From NCBI RefSeq assembly GCF_000835495.1, contig NW_015622543.1:310001-374000 (forward strand): 64,000 nt of DNA, read 5' to 3'. A program made the position numbers and the translations under genes. The notes beneath the pieces were generated by a model that saw only the letters and a list, made by a program, of their open reading frames with translations, did no database searches and had not been told where the DNA came from. Positions within the stretch are counted from its first letter, which is position 1; every line of letters begins with the position of its first letter. Shown here piece after piece: positions 43,869-54,549 of the stretch. This stretch comes from Cladophialophora immunda (taxonomy: Eukaryota; Ascomycota; Eurotiomycetes; Chaetothyriales; Herpotrichiellaceae).

Positions 43869-44429
43869 GTCCTGACTTTGGCCATGTTGTGACAGCGAAA
43901 GGTTGGGAGCCTTGATCGACGAGGGCGTGTTGATGTATGCTGATTTACGACGCAGATCGCACGAATCAGATCTTTAGAGTGACATCCGCTCAACCTTCCT
44001 TCTTTGAGATGCCCTCTGCCCCGCAGGCCAGTAATTCCTCAACAGCGATCGAAACCAGGCGCAAATTCGGCCTCAACACGATGCTCAGAGGACCGAAAGA
44101 AGCGATCTGGGAATCTGACAGCCATACTACAACGATAAGCTAGCCCATAAGGTACTGTACTGCCGTGTCTTGGAAGATGCTCGGCTGACTGCGCTTATTG
44201 AAGAGGGGTAACCTTGGAAGAGGGACGGCGCAGGCACGTGACTACTACGTCAGCACTTTGGCAAATACCGGCTGCCATCGATCACCGTCACCAACTTAAC
44301 CTTTGAAGCTCGAGACATCGAACTATCTGGCACACGACATGGATCACACCGTCTCACTGCATACTATCGGGGTATTTAACCCGCGAGTCAGAGGCCCTCC
44401 GGCTGATGACCCGGCGTGACAGTCACGGC
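43869..44429. other. Intergenic, no gene recognised
   Basis: Between the transposase relic and the coding relic. Short frames only; probably decayed sequence. Confidence 0.35.
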
Positions 44430-44749
44430 ACGCCTCGGCACCCCCTTCTCCTCGAGCTCCAGACCCAGAGGTTTCGTGTCGGCTACTATCATGGATACTC
44501 AACAACTGCACTGATGAAACGAGAGAATTCGTCGAAAGGAACACCCAGCAAGGAAGGCTACACTACGCTGACGCATTTTATGTTGCGGGGGCTGCTATCT
44601 AGGATGAGGAAGCTGTTCGAGGCAAGGTTTGCAGAAGTATAGAGTGCGAAACGAACCTATCAATTCTGAAGGATATAATCGAGTCAAATCTGGCGAAGGC
44701 GCTATCTCAAATGGATTTGGACAAGGCCTGCGTTCCGAGATGCTCTTGA
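44430..44749 (+). pseudogene. Unassigned coding relic with in-frame TAG
   Basis: One plus-strand frame reads protein-like across about 320 bp (CRLLSWILNNCTDETREFVE, GRLHYADAFYVAGAAI, then DEEAVRGKVCRSIECETNLS and LKDIIESNLAKALSQMDLDK). A single TAG at 44600-44602 interrupts it and a TGA ends it at 44747-44749. The TAG could also act as an acceptor (ATCTAG), but I found no matching donor. No ATG in this frame and no family is recognised. Most likely a broken gene fragment. Confidence 0.35.
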
Positions 44750-45475
44750 TCTCTTTTCAGCCCATCGCGCTCCAGATTGGACATCACATGTTCAATGGCC
44801 ATATTGTCGTGTGGGCGGGCGGACCGGCCTGGAGACTTCTCGCTCCAGTGAGGTGTTGGTTTCGCTTACCGGGCGGGGAGGATATCCCGTTATTGTTGGG
44901 GAAAGTGCCTATTTGCAATACTTAACCCTCAAACCGCGTTCCGGTTATACCGTACAAGATATCAGGTCAACCGTCGAGACCATTTCCGCCATTACCATTT
45001 GAACAGAGTAAGACCTGAGCGGAGGTTGAGAAAAAGATATTGGCGTTGAATGGCTTCGTCGGTTGCCGTCTTTCGGAAAGAATGAGATAGCAACTATCGA
45101 GAAGCATCGGAGAGGTATCCCATGGTGCCCAATGTTGACAGCGGAAAGGACCTAGCAAGTCGGCTTTGACACTGGGAAAGTGTATTTCTAAACCCTAGAC
45201 CCGTTGCTGGTCGTACAGTAGCGTACTAATGAACCTCTTGTGCTTCTGCTAGCATGCATCTCACAAATGCCCACTCATGGGCATGGGTCGGCGCCAGCCA
45301 GGATCCTTTTAACACCAACCATCAGATGACACGTCTTTGCCAGACTTCTGGGTCGCTCCGGCGAAGTAAAGCCAACCATAATCTTTAAAAATGCGAGCGT
45401 CGCTCCCTACTTCGTAGTGCTGGTGCTATCAACCCAGTTATCGGGCTTCCTTAATGATAAAAGGCCTCAGAAACA
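44750..45475. other. Intergenic, promoter of the nuclease-like gene
   Basis: A plus-strand frame at about 44811-45002 is GC-rich without a motif. No gene is called. The 3' 300 bp presumably drive the gene at 45476. Confidence 0.35.
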
Positions 45476-46510
45476 ATGCCCCAGACACTCCTTAAATACC
45501 TGACCGCACCAAACGCGCGGTTGATTGTCCACTCCCCACCACCACACTCATATACTCAACATGACGACTGGGATCCGGTCGAGAACATCGGAATATGGGA
45601 CGACTTCGAATATAACCATCTGATAAAGCGATTCCACACATCTCTTACCAGAGAGACAGACTTATCCAGTACTGTTACCACCGCTGAAGATGCTGGCGCT
45701 AACATTATCTGTGATGAGGCTGGGCTCACGATCCTCCTTGGGAGCACCAATATCAATATGGTGTCCCGCGCACTTCCTGAACCTTTATTTATCGCCGCCG
45801 GGTCGCGGATTACCGCGTATCCCCATGCACGACCAGATTGGGGCGCTGGGGATAACAACCTTCAATACTCATCTCCAGAGGGTGTCTGTCGGGCTCTGGT
45901 GTGCGGAGACACCAAACTGGAGTGGGATGTGGAGAGAGCAATGCGGTTGGTAGCTGCTGGAAACTATCTGGACCAGCGGGATGCTAACATAGTCCGACCA
46001 TTCGAACAAGTCCAGCATTACTGCAAAGTTTACAAAACCCGATACGGATTTATCCTTACCAACAAGGTATTTGTGGCTGTACGAGCGAGACTTTCGCCCT
46101 CCCCCCAGGGGCCCACATCAAGATTATCACGACAGAGAGCGGTAAAGAGTCATAACAGAGTATTATCAGACACATCTACCGGCACCAACGTCTCTGAAAT
46201 ATCAGACTCGTTCAGCACCATGTCATTTCGACCGGAGCCGCGGGATGCAGATGTAGCTATGCTGGAAGTGGTGATTACACCATGGGATCATGGGAACTCA
46301 AAGAATACTATCAACCTTCATCTCTACTGCTTAGTTCGACTGGCAGCAGAGGAGCGGGCTTTATCTGATCATTATGAACCAATCTTTGGTGAGCAGCAGA
46401 AGGTGGCAGAGAAACGGAAAGAGCCCCCTGGGGATCTCGGCCAGTCTTCTACAAGTAGGAAGGATTCGACACGGGAGCAGGGTACTTCGGAAAGGCATCG
46501 TAGACCTTGA
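45476..46510 (+). CDS. PD-(D/E)XK-like nuclease
   Basis: An intronless 344-codon frame. The core matches the fungal PD-(D/E)XK pattern: RPDWG with Pro120-Asp121, a spacer, then CRALVCGDTKLEW with Asp145-x-Lys147, followed by VRPFEQVQHYCKVYKTRYGF (Gln- and Tyr-containing helix) and the strand ILTNKVFVAVRA. These are the metal- and phosphate-handling positions of restriction-endonuclease-fold enzymes, so catalysis is plausible. The C-terminal 80 residues are disordered, Ser/Lys-rich and end in ERHRRP. It is convergent with the kinase-like gene, with only 20 bp between the stop codons. The substrate is unknown. Confidence 0.65.
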   Translation: MPQTLLKYLTAPNARLIVHSPPPHSYTQHDDWDPVENIGIWDDFEYNHLIKRFHTSLTRETDLSSTVTTAEDAGANIICDEAGLTILLGSTNINMVSRALPEPLFIAAGSRITAYPHARPDWGAGDNNLQYSSPEGVCRALVCGDTKLEWDVERAMRLVAAGNYLDQRDANIVRPFEQVQHYCKVYKTRYGFILTNKVFVAVRARLSPSPQGPTSRLSRQRAVKSHNRVLSDTSTGTNVSEISDSFSTMSFRPEPRDADVAMLEVVITPWDHGNSKNTINLHLYCLVRLAAEERALSDHYEPIFGEQQKVAEKRKEPPGDLGQSSTSRKDSTREQGTSERHRRP

Positions 46511-46530
46511 TAGTATAGACCTGATGTCGT

Positions 46531-48495
46531 TTAATGGACTTCTTTCATCTCGGTATCGAGCTGCTGCCGATCTAGAACGGTCACCGTCTTCTCAGTCCCA
46601 CAAAATGACGGCGAGTGGAGAAGGATCCAGACAAGCCGTCTGGTATCTAGAGTTCCGAGCCAAGTGCTAGGTAGTAATGCGAAAGCGGACTTGCTAGGCG
46701 GGCTTCCATGGGGACAAAGTAAGCTGAGTTGCTCGATAATAACACCACCTGAAGACACGAGAGACGCCAGTATGAAGCTCTTTGATGGAACGGCGCAGTC
46801 CTTCATCTCAGAGTAGGACACGCACACAAAGTCGTCAAGATGCTTTACCATCGTCACCGTCCATTCCGCCGGTCTTCCCGACGCCGTCGGCTCTAAAAAT
46901 GGTAGGATAGAGGAGAGCGAAGGAAAGAACGGATCTGCAGGAGTACGTTAGTAGCATTAAATAGATATGACGTATCAATACGTACCACTATTTTCGAGGA
47001 TAATAGATAGCCTTACAACGGAAAGTTCCGTTGGAAGTAAATGACGAGGGACACGTATACGGAGCATGTCGCGCGCCTTTTCTGCTGTCGTATTTAAGAG
47101 TGTCGCGAAGTGGTGCAATAATCGAGCGGATTTAGCCCTAAAAATGATTAGTATTTCACCGGTCGGCGCGCCTTTTGGAAGGGAAAGGCATTTACAAATC
47201 CAAAACTGTCTCCCGAACATGGCGGCGCTCAACATCCACCTCCCGCTTCAACGGTCGTAGTCGAAGTCGGCAGGGACGCTCCGGTGTGAAAGTGTAGGAG
47301 CGACTGAAGTCGTACAAGGCAATGTCGTGTAGAGAGACTGGCAGTCCAAAGCAATCACTTTTTATGTCGCCATGAGAGATACCAAGCGCATGTAAGGCCG
47401 TCACCATTTTCAGCCGACTCTTCAACACGCTAAGATACCATCTTTCTTCAACTTCCGACAAGTCCATATCCACGAGCGCAAGCCGTAGACTATCGAGATG
47501 TGGTCGAAAACCTTCAGGAACACTTGCCGATTGTAGCCGGCGGTTCTCAATCCCAAGTTGGAGAAGGTCGATCACAACCCCTTGGTGGTGACCAGAACTC
47601 CGAGGTATGTCGATTGTACCATGATAAGTCAGGAAGAAATGTCGCTGAGATTCCGGGCAAAATTTGCGTATACGTTCGTAAGCTTTCATCTCCTGGAGGA
47701 ACGGGCTGTAATCATGCTTAACCTTCTGGAGACTCGGCTTTGGATCAGGAAGGTGTGCCAGCTGAGATTTTGCATCTTCATCCGTATAAGGTTTGAACTG
47801 GGAAGGTGGTTAAAGAAAGGGCCTCCGTATAGGTAAGGTCGAAAGGCTACTGACCAATTTGACGGCATATTTGCTGTGTCCTTGAGTAAGCCATACTTGA
47901 GCGGGCGTCTCGGATGGAGGCTGATTTAGGGGTCCGACAAAGTGTAGCGTGGTAGAGAATCGCAACGACGTTTGCTCTATATCAGATATCCATCTTCTTT
48001 CTTCCCCGACAATGGCCTCGGTGCCGGCAAAGTATTCCTCTTCCCATGACTGCTGCTGGCGATGCGCGGAAAGTCTTTTGAAAGGTTTAGATGACACTGA
48101 GGGCGGAAGTTTTCTCTTTTGTTGAAATGAAAACTGCATTCGAGATGTGTTCGAAGAACAGGAGGGGGAGCTGGGCATTACGGAGAAAGGAACGAACGCG
48201 TTGAACAATGGACTGAAATAACAGGCCGCAGGTGCATATACATTCCATATGGTCCGCCGTACTTTTCGGTTGTCACAGTCGGGGCGAGCACTAGCCGAAC
48301 ATTTACCAAGCCTGATCCGACTACCACGTGACCGAGCTGTGCCTGCGCCAAGTCGGCGTGCAGCTCGTTCTTGGGGTCTTCCAACCCAGTTGACTTTTCC
48401 ACGGCGACAACGCCTTCGCCGAGGATGAATGATTTCAACTCTCTTCTGCTGGAGCCCTTCCGAATTAGGGAGTTCAAGGATTCGTTTCCAGACAT
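46531..48495 (-). CDS. Protein-kinase-like protein, five exons
   Basis: Exons 48495-48263, 48212-47855, 47797-47196, 47137-46986 and 46934-46531. All four introns are 50-58 nt with proper GT-AG ends and all phases agree, giving 582 aa. The N-terminal 190 residues are unassigned. The kinase-like part has KYAVKLF (Lys196), a helix with LQEMKAYERI, catalytic loop HGDIKSDCF (His339, Asp341, Lys343; the usual Asn is Cys346), and LYDFSRSYTF in place of DFG (Asp360). The Gly-rich loop is poor. Catalysis may be weak or lost because of the Asn-to-Cys change. The C-terminal 200 residues are not recognised. It faces the nuclease gene tail to tail, with stop codons 20 bp apart. Confidence 0.65.
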
Positions 48496-49152
48496 ACGCT
48501 GGAGGTGGAAGAGATGACTACGTTTTCAAAGTCCGCATAGCGAGAAACGCGAGGAAGACTACGCGTTGAAGATGGTAAGCTCAATGAAATTATCTTCGGG
48601 ATACAAACTAACTTTAGTAGCCCACGGCTTTCAGCACACAGTCCATAGCATAGCTGCTCCCAAAAGATCGGATTAACTTCGAAAAATTTCCTCTTACGGA
48701 TCATGCGAATCCATCGGAAAGAAAGGGACAAATACGTTGCGGCGAGCCAGCGGCAGGGATTTGAATCATAGTAATCCTGAGGTGTGTGTCCATTTGTCGC
48801 GCCGACATACGAGTAGCTCGGCGACGGCGTGGGAATATTGGGGGAGCGGCAATTCCAACGCCAGCAGGTGACGGCGTCTAAGATACGATTCTCACGCCAT
48901 GGACCTTAATCGACGGCCCTTGCTGAATTCATCCAGGACACGCCAACCAGACATGGCAAGGCAGACAAGCTGAGGATCAATGGAAGAGCCTTGACGACGC
49001 TGGGCCAGGACATGGGTTCATTGAGCCGAGTGGAGGTCGTGTTAGGTATAAAAACCCGTCTTCCGCCCTGGCTCTCGCCGTGTTCTCTCCTCCTACTATC
49101 TTCACTCCCTCTTCTTACTCCGTGTCTCACAGGCCCATCCTTACCCCTAATT
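48496..49152. promoter_or_regulatory. Divergent promoter region with TATA box
   Basis: Upstream of both the kinase-like gene and the chromo-like gene. A GGTATAAAAACC box at about 49044 lies roughly 100 bp before the plus-strand ATG at 49153. A minus-strand frame (48731-48474) runs into the kinase start and might be an unrecognised 5' exon. Confidence 0.45.
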
Positions 49153-50204
49153 ATGGCCATCACTCGCGCCGATCAGCACCGCCAGGATATTGGTACCTCG
49201 CGCCAACTCCGCTCAGGCACCCGCCTCACTATAACGCCGAATGGCAATTCGTTGCTATCTGGTCGCGCTGTTAAATCCCGCCTACCTCCAACATCTATTA
49301 AGCAACGCAAGCGGGTCCAGAGGCGATCTAAACGCTCCGGACAGCCCAATCAGCTGAGAGATAGTCGCGCTGACGACTTTCGGAACCTCTCTTCTGATGC
49401 TCCGGAGCTGAATGAGGAAGAAGGGTTCGCTTGCGGCGTCAGCGGAGCAGGTTAGTTGATCATTTCCGCCGCAAAGGCCTGATCCACTAACAAGGAGAAG
49501 GCGATCATCTACACGAAAACTCCCTAATATCTTATTGTGATGCATCGAACCTCCCGGATGAGGTGCCCCTAGCGTTATCGTCACCAACACATGATCAGCC
49601 TCCGGCCGGCATAGACGCACGCTACCTAGCTATGGGATCCCGAAAAGAGGAAGTTGTAAGCGACCCTGTCAGCCTGCAGGAATCGCTCCCATTCAGTCTT
49701 GAGGACGCGGGACTCCCTCACGATGAATTCTGGGAAATTACCGCTGCCTATGACGTCAGATACTGCGCTGACCACGAAGAAATTGAGTATCTCTTGGGCA
49801 CTGTGAATCGGTGGATCTCTCCTGATGATTTTGATGTTTCGAAGGCCGAATCCTTACTGGAGGAGAAGCTACAGAAGTTCAAGGTACAGAAGACCGAGGG
49901 TACTCTGGAGAGCTTTGATCCACATTTACCGCGTTGTCAAGCAGGGTGCTCAGACACTCTGTATTCCCACATATATCACGTCGTCGACAAGCACAAGCAT
50001 AACGGCAAAGTCTGGTACTTGGGAGAGTGGCTGGCCTGTTGGACCCCTGAAAGTAACATTGGTGACTTGAGTTGGATCCCTGAGTCGCTGGCGGTCAATG
50101 GGAAGAGTCAGCGCTACCGATGTAGCGCGAGACTCAAGGAGAACTTGGAGAGCAGGAAGAAGAATTACGAAAGGATGGCGTCGGTCGTAAATCATGATTG
50201 TTAA
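49153..50204 (+). CDS. Chromo-like domain protein
   Basis: Exon 1 is 49153-49450 and exon 2 is 49495-50204, with a 44-nt intron (GTTAGT...CACTAACAAG) that restores one frame; product 335 aa. The N-terminus (about 15-80) is strongly basic (KQRKRVQRRSKRSGQ), followed by an acidic stretch. Near the C-terminus, IYHVVDKHKHNGKVWYLGEW and LACWTPESNIGDLSWIPESL have the strand and Trp pattern of a chromo-like fold (VxKHKxxNGxVWYLGEW...W.P). Chromo folds bind modified histone tails or nucleic acid. A mutated fragment of another copy lies at 43306-43390, so the family is repeated and could derive from a retroelement. The exact assignment is uncertain. Confidence 0.5.
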
Positions 50205-51102
50205 TCTGGGAGGGTATTCGCATATTTAGCCCGGAGATTGCTTTGTCAACTAGGTCCCTGTTTCCTCTGGGATGCAAGAATGTCCTAGAACTAAATGGGT
50301 GATAAAAGGGCTCTACTCTTGCTGATTTTGTAGTTTCAGCGTTGGGCAGACACAGTGTTTCATGGACTTCACGCCTACCTGTTTACATATTCTATATCTA
50401 TTCGTTTATGTTTCAGGGTACGGGACATCATTCTGTAATTCTGTAGTCTCTCCTCGCCTTATTCCACTGATGGACGATGTAGATAATGGAATCTAAAGGT
50501 CCTATATTCTCTATGCACAAGAGCTTCCTGTCAGAGCTGCTTCCTGTGTGACCTAAGCGGGTTAGGTCTCCTCAGTCACAGATCCTTTATTGCATGAGCG
50601 GGGTATAGAAGACGCAAGGCACGAGAAGCCAGGTAACTGAAGAACAGTTTAGTCAAGCAGATGTCATGAGTTGGCTACGAGAGAGTGTAACGATGAAAGG
50701 GTAATGAGCGTAGCTATCTACTTGTGAGGTTGTCCCGAACAGGCAACTGGGAATGGTATTCCTGGAAGTCACGTCCCACACGTGACCATAGCCTTCCCTT
50801 TGCCCGTGCTGTCTGTCAGGCTGCCGCGCCCGGCAGACCTTTCCTTGGGCATCCCGCCCCCTGGTCGCATGTAAGGCCATTTCTAACACTTCCGTCGTTT
50901 AAATTTAATTTCCTCTCATATAACCCTGGGAAGGTCTAGCGAAGCGCCTTCTTCTGAACTAACCGAATTCAAAGACAGTTGGGAAGCAACCCCGCTTGGT
51001 TGATTGTGTAGAAGATCAATGCGCTGGATATGGTTGTTCGTCTCTTGGAGCATCCTTCAGTGTCTATCCTTTACGCGCCAGGAATATTAAAATTCACATG
51101 CC
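50205..51102. other. Intergenic, no gene recognised
   Basis: About 900 bp. AT-rich start, then short GC-rich frames without motifs. No transposon ends are seen. Confidence 0.35.
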
Positions 51103-51675
51103 ATGTCTAGTAGTATAACACCCCAGGAGGCGATCCATGATACGCGTAGCGTCAAGACAGTACGAATTATGGTACACACCGCTGGCGCCGCGGGCCCAAC
51201 TATTAGCGACAACCATTGGTCTATCTTTCTTCTGCTTCACGATGGGAAATCGGTTCGGATCAACATGGCAGCGGAACCAGGCTATATCGATGGCGAACTG
51301 CGATGGAGCAAGCACGATTATCAGCTCTCGAACTCTGCGCTTAGATACTGGGATTTCCAAGTTAAAGGAATTGTTCGAGTGTGCGACATTGCAAGTCTCC
51401 TCTACAACAACAGTCGTCATTTATATGACATGTCAGGAGGGGGTTCTGGATGTCGGTGGTGGGTGTACGTAATATCGATCGGTTTTGTGATTTCTATGAC
51501 TAACCTGCCTAGGTACACTGTTCTGAGCGACTGGTGCAGTAAAGGCTGGCTTGTGGACGATGCAGCACAAACCTTGTGGCCCGATCTTCTCTATCGGTAT
51601 CATACTATCAATTCCCGTATTCCATTGCAGATGGTCAAGGGCACATTCCAACCCCCGCAAAGTCGTAAGAAGTAA
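51103..51675 (+). CDS. DUF7770-type protein
   Basis: Exon 1 is 51103-51464 and exon 2 is 51513-51675. The 48-nt intron (GTACGT...ATGACTAACCTGCCTAG) is a multiple of three without a stop, so an unspliced frame also stays open; splicing restores WWVYTVLSDW. The 174-aa product contains HTAGAAGPTISDNHWSIFLL, SVRINM and SGGGSGCRWW. I know this set as an uncharacterised fungal domain (DUF7770), often seen in accessory regions. The conserved His, Asp, Cys and Trp residues suggest a defined pocket, but no reaction is established. Its 3' end faces the APH-like kinase gene 13 bp away. Confidence 0.7.
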   Translation: MSSSITPQEAIHDTRSVKTVRIMVHTAGAAGPTISDNHWSIFLLLHDGKSVRINMAAEPGYIDGELRWSKHDYQLSNSALRYWDFQVKGIVRVCDIASLLYNNSRHLYDMSGGGSGCRWWVYVISIGFVISMTNLPRYTVLSDWCSKGWLVDDAAQTLWPDLLYRYHTINSRIPLQMVKGTFQPPQSRKK

Positions 51676-51688
51676 GACTTTGCCTTCC

Positions 51689-52602
51689 TCAGCTGGGCAA
51701 ATCTGGAGGTGTGTACAAGATTGGAGCATGAGGAGGACTCGGAAGGGGTCCAGGGTATTCAGCCAGTAAAGCGGATGTATCTTCCTTGACATATCGTCCT
51801 TCAGCTCTTGTGCTGAACAAGAGTTAGCGAGGTCGCAATGAGCCAAAAACACTTACAAATGGAATCGTTGAGCATTTCCCCACGCTTTCAAAATCAGTGA
51901 CACCCGGCCCTTGTCGCATTCTGGTATTGGAATTTGGAGAACACCGCCGCTTTGCTCAAGCCTCGTGCGGATAAGTTGAGAGCAGGCTTCGAATATCCTT
52001 GGGAAATAGCCCGCTGAGGCCCAGTCGAGTACACAAGGTGGTTGATCTGAAAGCCACAAGATATTTCGCGGAAACAAGTCGAGGTGACACAGCACTAACT
52101 CTGAACCTTGAAGAGAAAGCGTCGCTCCTGTAACAAGATGTCGAATATTGAACCATCGCTCGATATCTTCAATGGTCTCAAAAGTAGGAGGATCCGATTC
52201 ACCAAAGAGAAGAGCAGAAGATGGTCCGCCACCTAATGGTCCTGGCTTCTCAGATTTTCGAGTAGCAAAATGATCGAGGACCTGGGATAGAGCATCAAGC
52301 TGCGAGGGGTCTGTAAACGTTTCTTGCGTTTCGCCCGCCATAAACTGCATGACGAGGTAGCCACGACCCCGCCCATCTTCGAAGAAATCGTACACCTTGG
52401 GCACTCGAACTATACAATGATCCAAAATTTGGTATGCCTTCTCTTGACTAGATGCCTCATATTTGGTCACCCCACTTCCAAATTTGACTGCGACGCTGTC
52501 GGAGAGTTTGAGGACGCTGTTTCCGTATGGTATGTGTGATACAAGGTCTTGGGGTCCAGCTTTGTCGCATCTATTAATTATTTCATCCCTTGATAAGACC
52601 AT
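51689..52602 (-). CDS. APH/choline-kinase-like phosphotransferase
   Basis: Exon 1 is 52602-51857 and exon 2 is 51812-51689; the 44-nt intron (GTAAGT...CGCTAACTC...TTCAG) joins to give 289 aa. This is the small aminoglycoside-phosphotransferase-like fold widespread in moulds. It has SVAVKFGSG (Lys position), LVMQFMAGE as hinge, the Brenner motif CHLDLFPRN (Asp175, Asn180) and VLDWASAGYFP (metal-binding Asp193). All catalytic residues are present, so it is probably an active small-molecule or protein kinase. The spliced C-terminus (FTRAEGRYVKEDTSALLAEY) fits the family. The natural substrate cannot be read; antibiotic resistance is not implied. Confidence 0.8.
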
Positions 52603-53507
52603 TTCGGCTCTCCAAGAAATAGGATCTCACTCCGTAATGGGAGTAGTGTGAGCTTCTCAGGCGGTGCCTCGGGGGCAGGCACGGTGGTCGATACCGTCGG
52701 CGTTCCGTGATGATCTGGATTGGAAGGAGGGGGGAGGGGACGAAGGCACATATATACAATCCTTCCCGTCGATGACACTCTGTGAGGTACGAGAGAACGT
52801 CGTTTCGAGAGCTCTCTCTCATGAAAGGGTGTACTTCTCAAGTATAATCTGGCGCACTGAGAGTGGGGCTTTGCAGGTTGCAAAAGGAACACTGAGGTCG
52901 TGAATTGATGCGTAAACGATAACGGGACCTTTATATCGATTTGTCTAAAGCATCGTTGCTGAAGCTGATGTGGAGTTAGCACAAAGTGTCATTGGGCCGA
53001 ATGCGCCAACCTGATAGCGGCGTTATGAGGTGCACCACATAATGATCGCATGACCAAAGATGCTGAATGAGTCAAGAATGCAGTATTGATCTACAATAGT
53101 GACCAACGTGCCATGGGAAATTGTGGGCGACCGTCAAAGTTTGCAGCCAACTCCAGAGCGGTGTTTGGGCAGTTTTGCTGTGAGATAACCGAGGCCTAAC
53201 TTTTCCGCGGGTGTAGCCTGTATTTATCAATGGATTCTGGATTGGTTCTCTTGGCAGCAAAAGCTCTCAGCATTTGCCCACTCTGTGGGTGCCCCATATG
53301 GGTAGTCAGGATCCCTGTTGACGGCTTACCTAAGGATCTCTGGCACTTACTGTCTCAGGAACGCCGATTAAACGGCTATCCGACAGATGACGTTTGAGAG
53401 GCCTGCATGGCAAGAGTCAGGAGAGATCTTCTCAGGCCACTACTATTTGTATGTAAACGAACAGGCATGGCCTGAGACTAGGTACAGACGGACAGACCAA
53501 TTCATGC
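52603..53507. other. Intergenic, no gene recognised
   Basis: Upstream region of the APH-like gene, then unassigned sequence running into the LINE relic. Short frames only. Confidence 0.35.
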
Positions 53508-53793
53508 TACTTGCTCAGGCGTTGCTAGTTCAACAGCCCCGTTTCCGGACCCCAAGATGGAGAGTTCCCGACCGTACTTGGCCGAGTCCCAATTCTGGTC
53601 CCATTCGACCTTCAAGGCCTAGCGGATGGTGGATTTCGTTGTGGCCATGAGGGCCCGAAGTGTTTCTAGTTCCCATGGTGGTTCGAGGTTCGGTCGTGCG
53701 TTCGGGTGATGGCCCGCTGCCTCTTTCGCGGCTCGGTCGGCTGCTTCGTTACTGTGCCAGGCACGCCGACGTGTGCTGGAATCCATCGGAGCT
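53508..53793 (-). pseudogene. LINE retrotransposon RNase H relic
   Basis: The minus strand reads LRWIPAHVGVPG, then after a one-base frame change NEAADRAAKEAAGHHPN and PPWELETLRALMATTKSTIR, a TAG, and ALKVEWDQNWDSAKYGRELS. WIPAHVGVPGNEAADRAAK is the typical RNase H segment near the 3' end of fungal non-LTR (Tad-like) elements. The frameshift and stop show it is dead. No reverse transcriptase part was found nearby. Confidence 0.65.
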
Positions 53794-53904
53794 GAGGCTA
53801 TCAGGAGGGGTGGAAATGAGCTTGGGGTCAGGCTTCGGTGACGGTCGATAGGTGCTCACGCTCAATGCATCGCTGGTATGGTGTACCATAATCGCATTTC
53901 ACTT

Positions 53905-54070
53905 TCTGCTGGTACAGTGGTTCCCGAAACTGCCCTCCCCTTTGCTGACACATTGCAACTTCCTCCAACTAGAGGCTAAGGGGTATAAGTGGGCCAGGCT
54001 TTCCCAATTTGATATAGTTCGACTAATCCAACCACGAATCATCAACGAGCAGATTTTACAATGGTATTTC
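53905..54070 (+). repeat. Left copy of a diverged inverted repeat
   Basis: About 165 bp whose reverse complement matches 57475-57645. Shared words include GAAGTTGCAATGTGTC, GCAAAGGGGAGGGC, GTTTCGGGAAC, ACTTATACCC/GCTTATACCC, CGACTAA and ACGAATCA, and many differences are transitions. The inner part (TAATCCA...GATTTTAC...TCTAATACC) recurs at 54114-54175 on the same strand. Confidence 0.7.
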
Positions 54071-54549
54071 TAATACCGCAAGACCTTGGTAACACAAGTG
54101 GATTACGCTTTCCCTAATCCACCATATTGCGAGCGAACATCGAGCTGATTTTACTGCGATATCTCTAATACCACACACGTGTAGCCGAAATATGCAGCCA
54201 CAAGCGCAATACTGTTACTTTGTGGTGAACCAATCACCACCTCGCGGAGGCCTTTTCCGGGTTTTTTTGGCTGGGGAATGAGAAAAAATTCGACTTTCCT
54301 AAACAGGCGGGTCAGTTACCTAATCTTAGTGTTCTCCGATCCATAAGCCTCGTATTTTTACGATCACAGATCCTCGATTGTATTCACCCTCTGCATCCTT
54401 GGAAAGGGCAAACCACGTGGTACTACTATCCTTTACTTCATACGTGCTAGGGAGCGGGATTGATACTTCTGCAGCTATATCCAGAGCTAGATAGGTGTTC
54501 TACCCTTAAAGGACGAGCACGCAACTTTGAACACAGCCACAACTTAGGT

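Noticed and set aside
48991..49152. Start of the chromo-like gene at the in-frame ATG at 48991
   Set aside because: The extra 54 codons cover the TATA box near 49044; the ATG at 49153 fits promoter spacing and composition.
51689..52602. Antibiotic-resistance aminoglycoside phosphotransferase
   Set aside because: The fold is the generic APH/choline-kinase type common in moulds; nothing in the sequence points to an aminoglycoside substrate.
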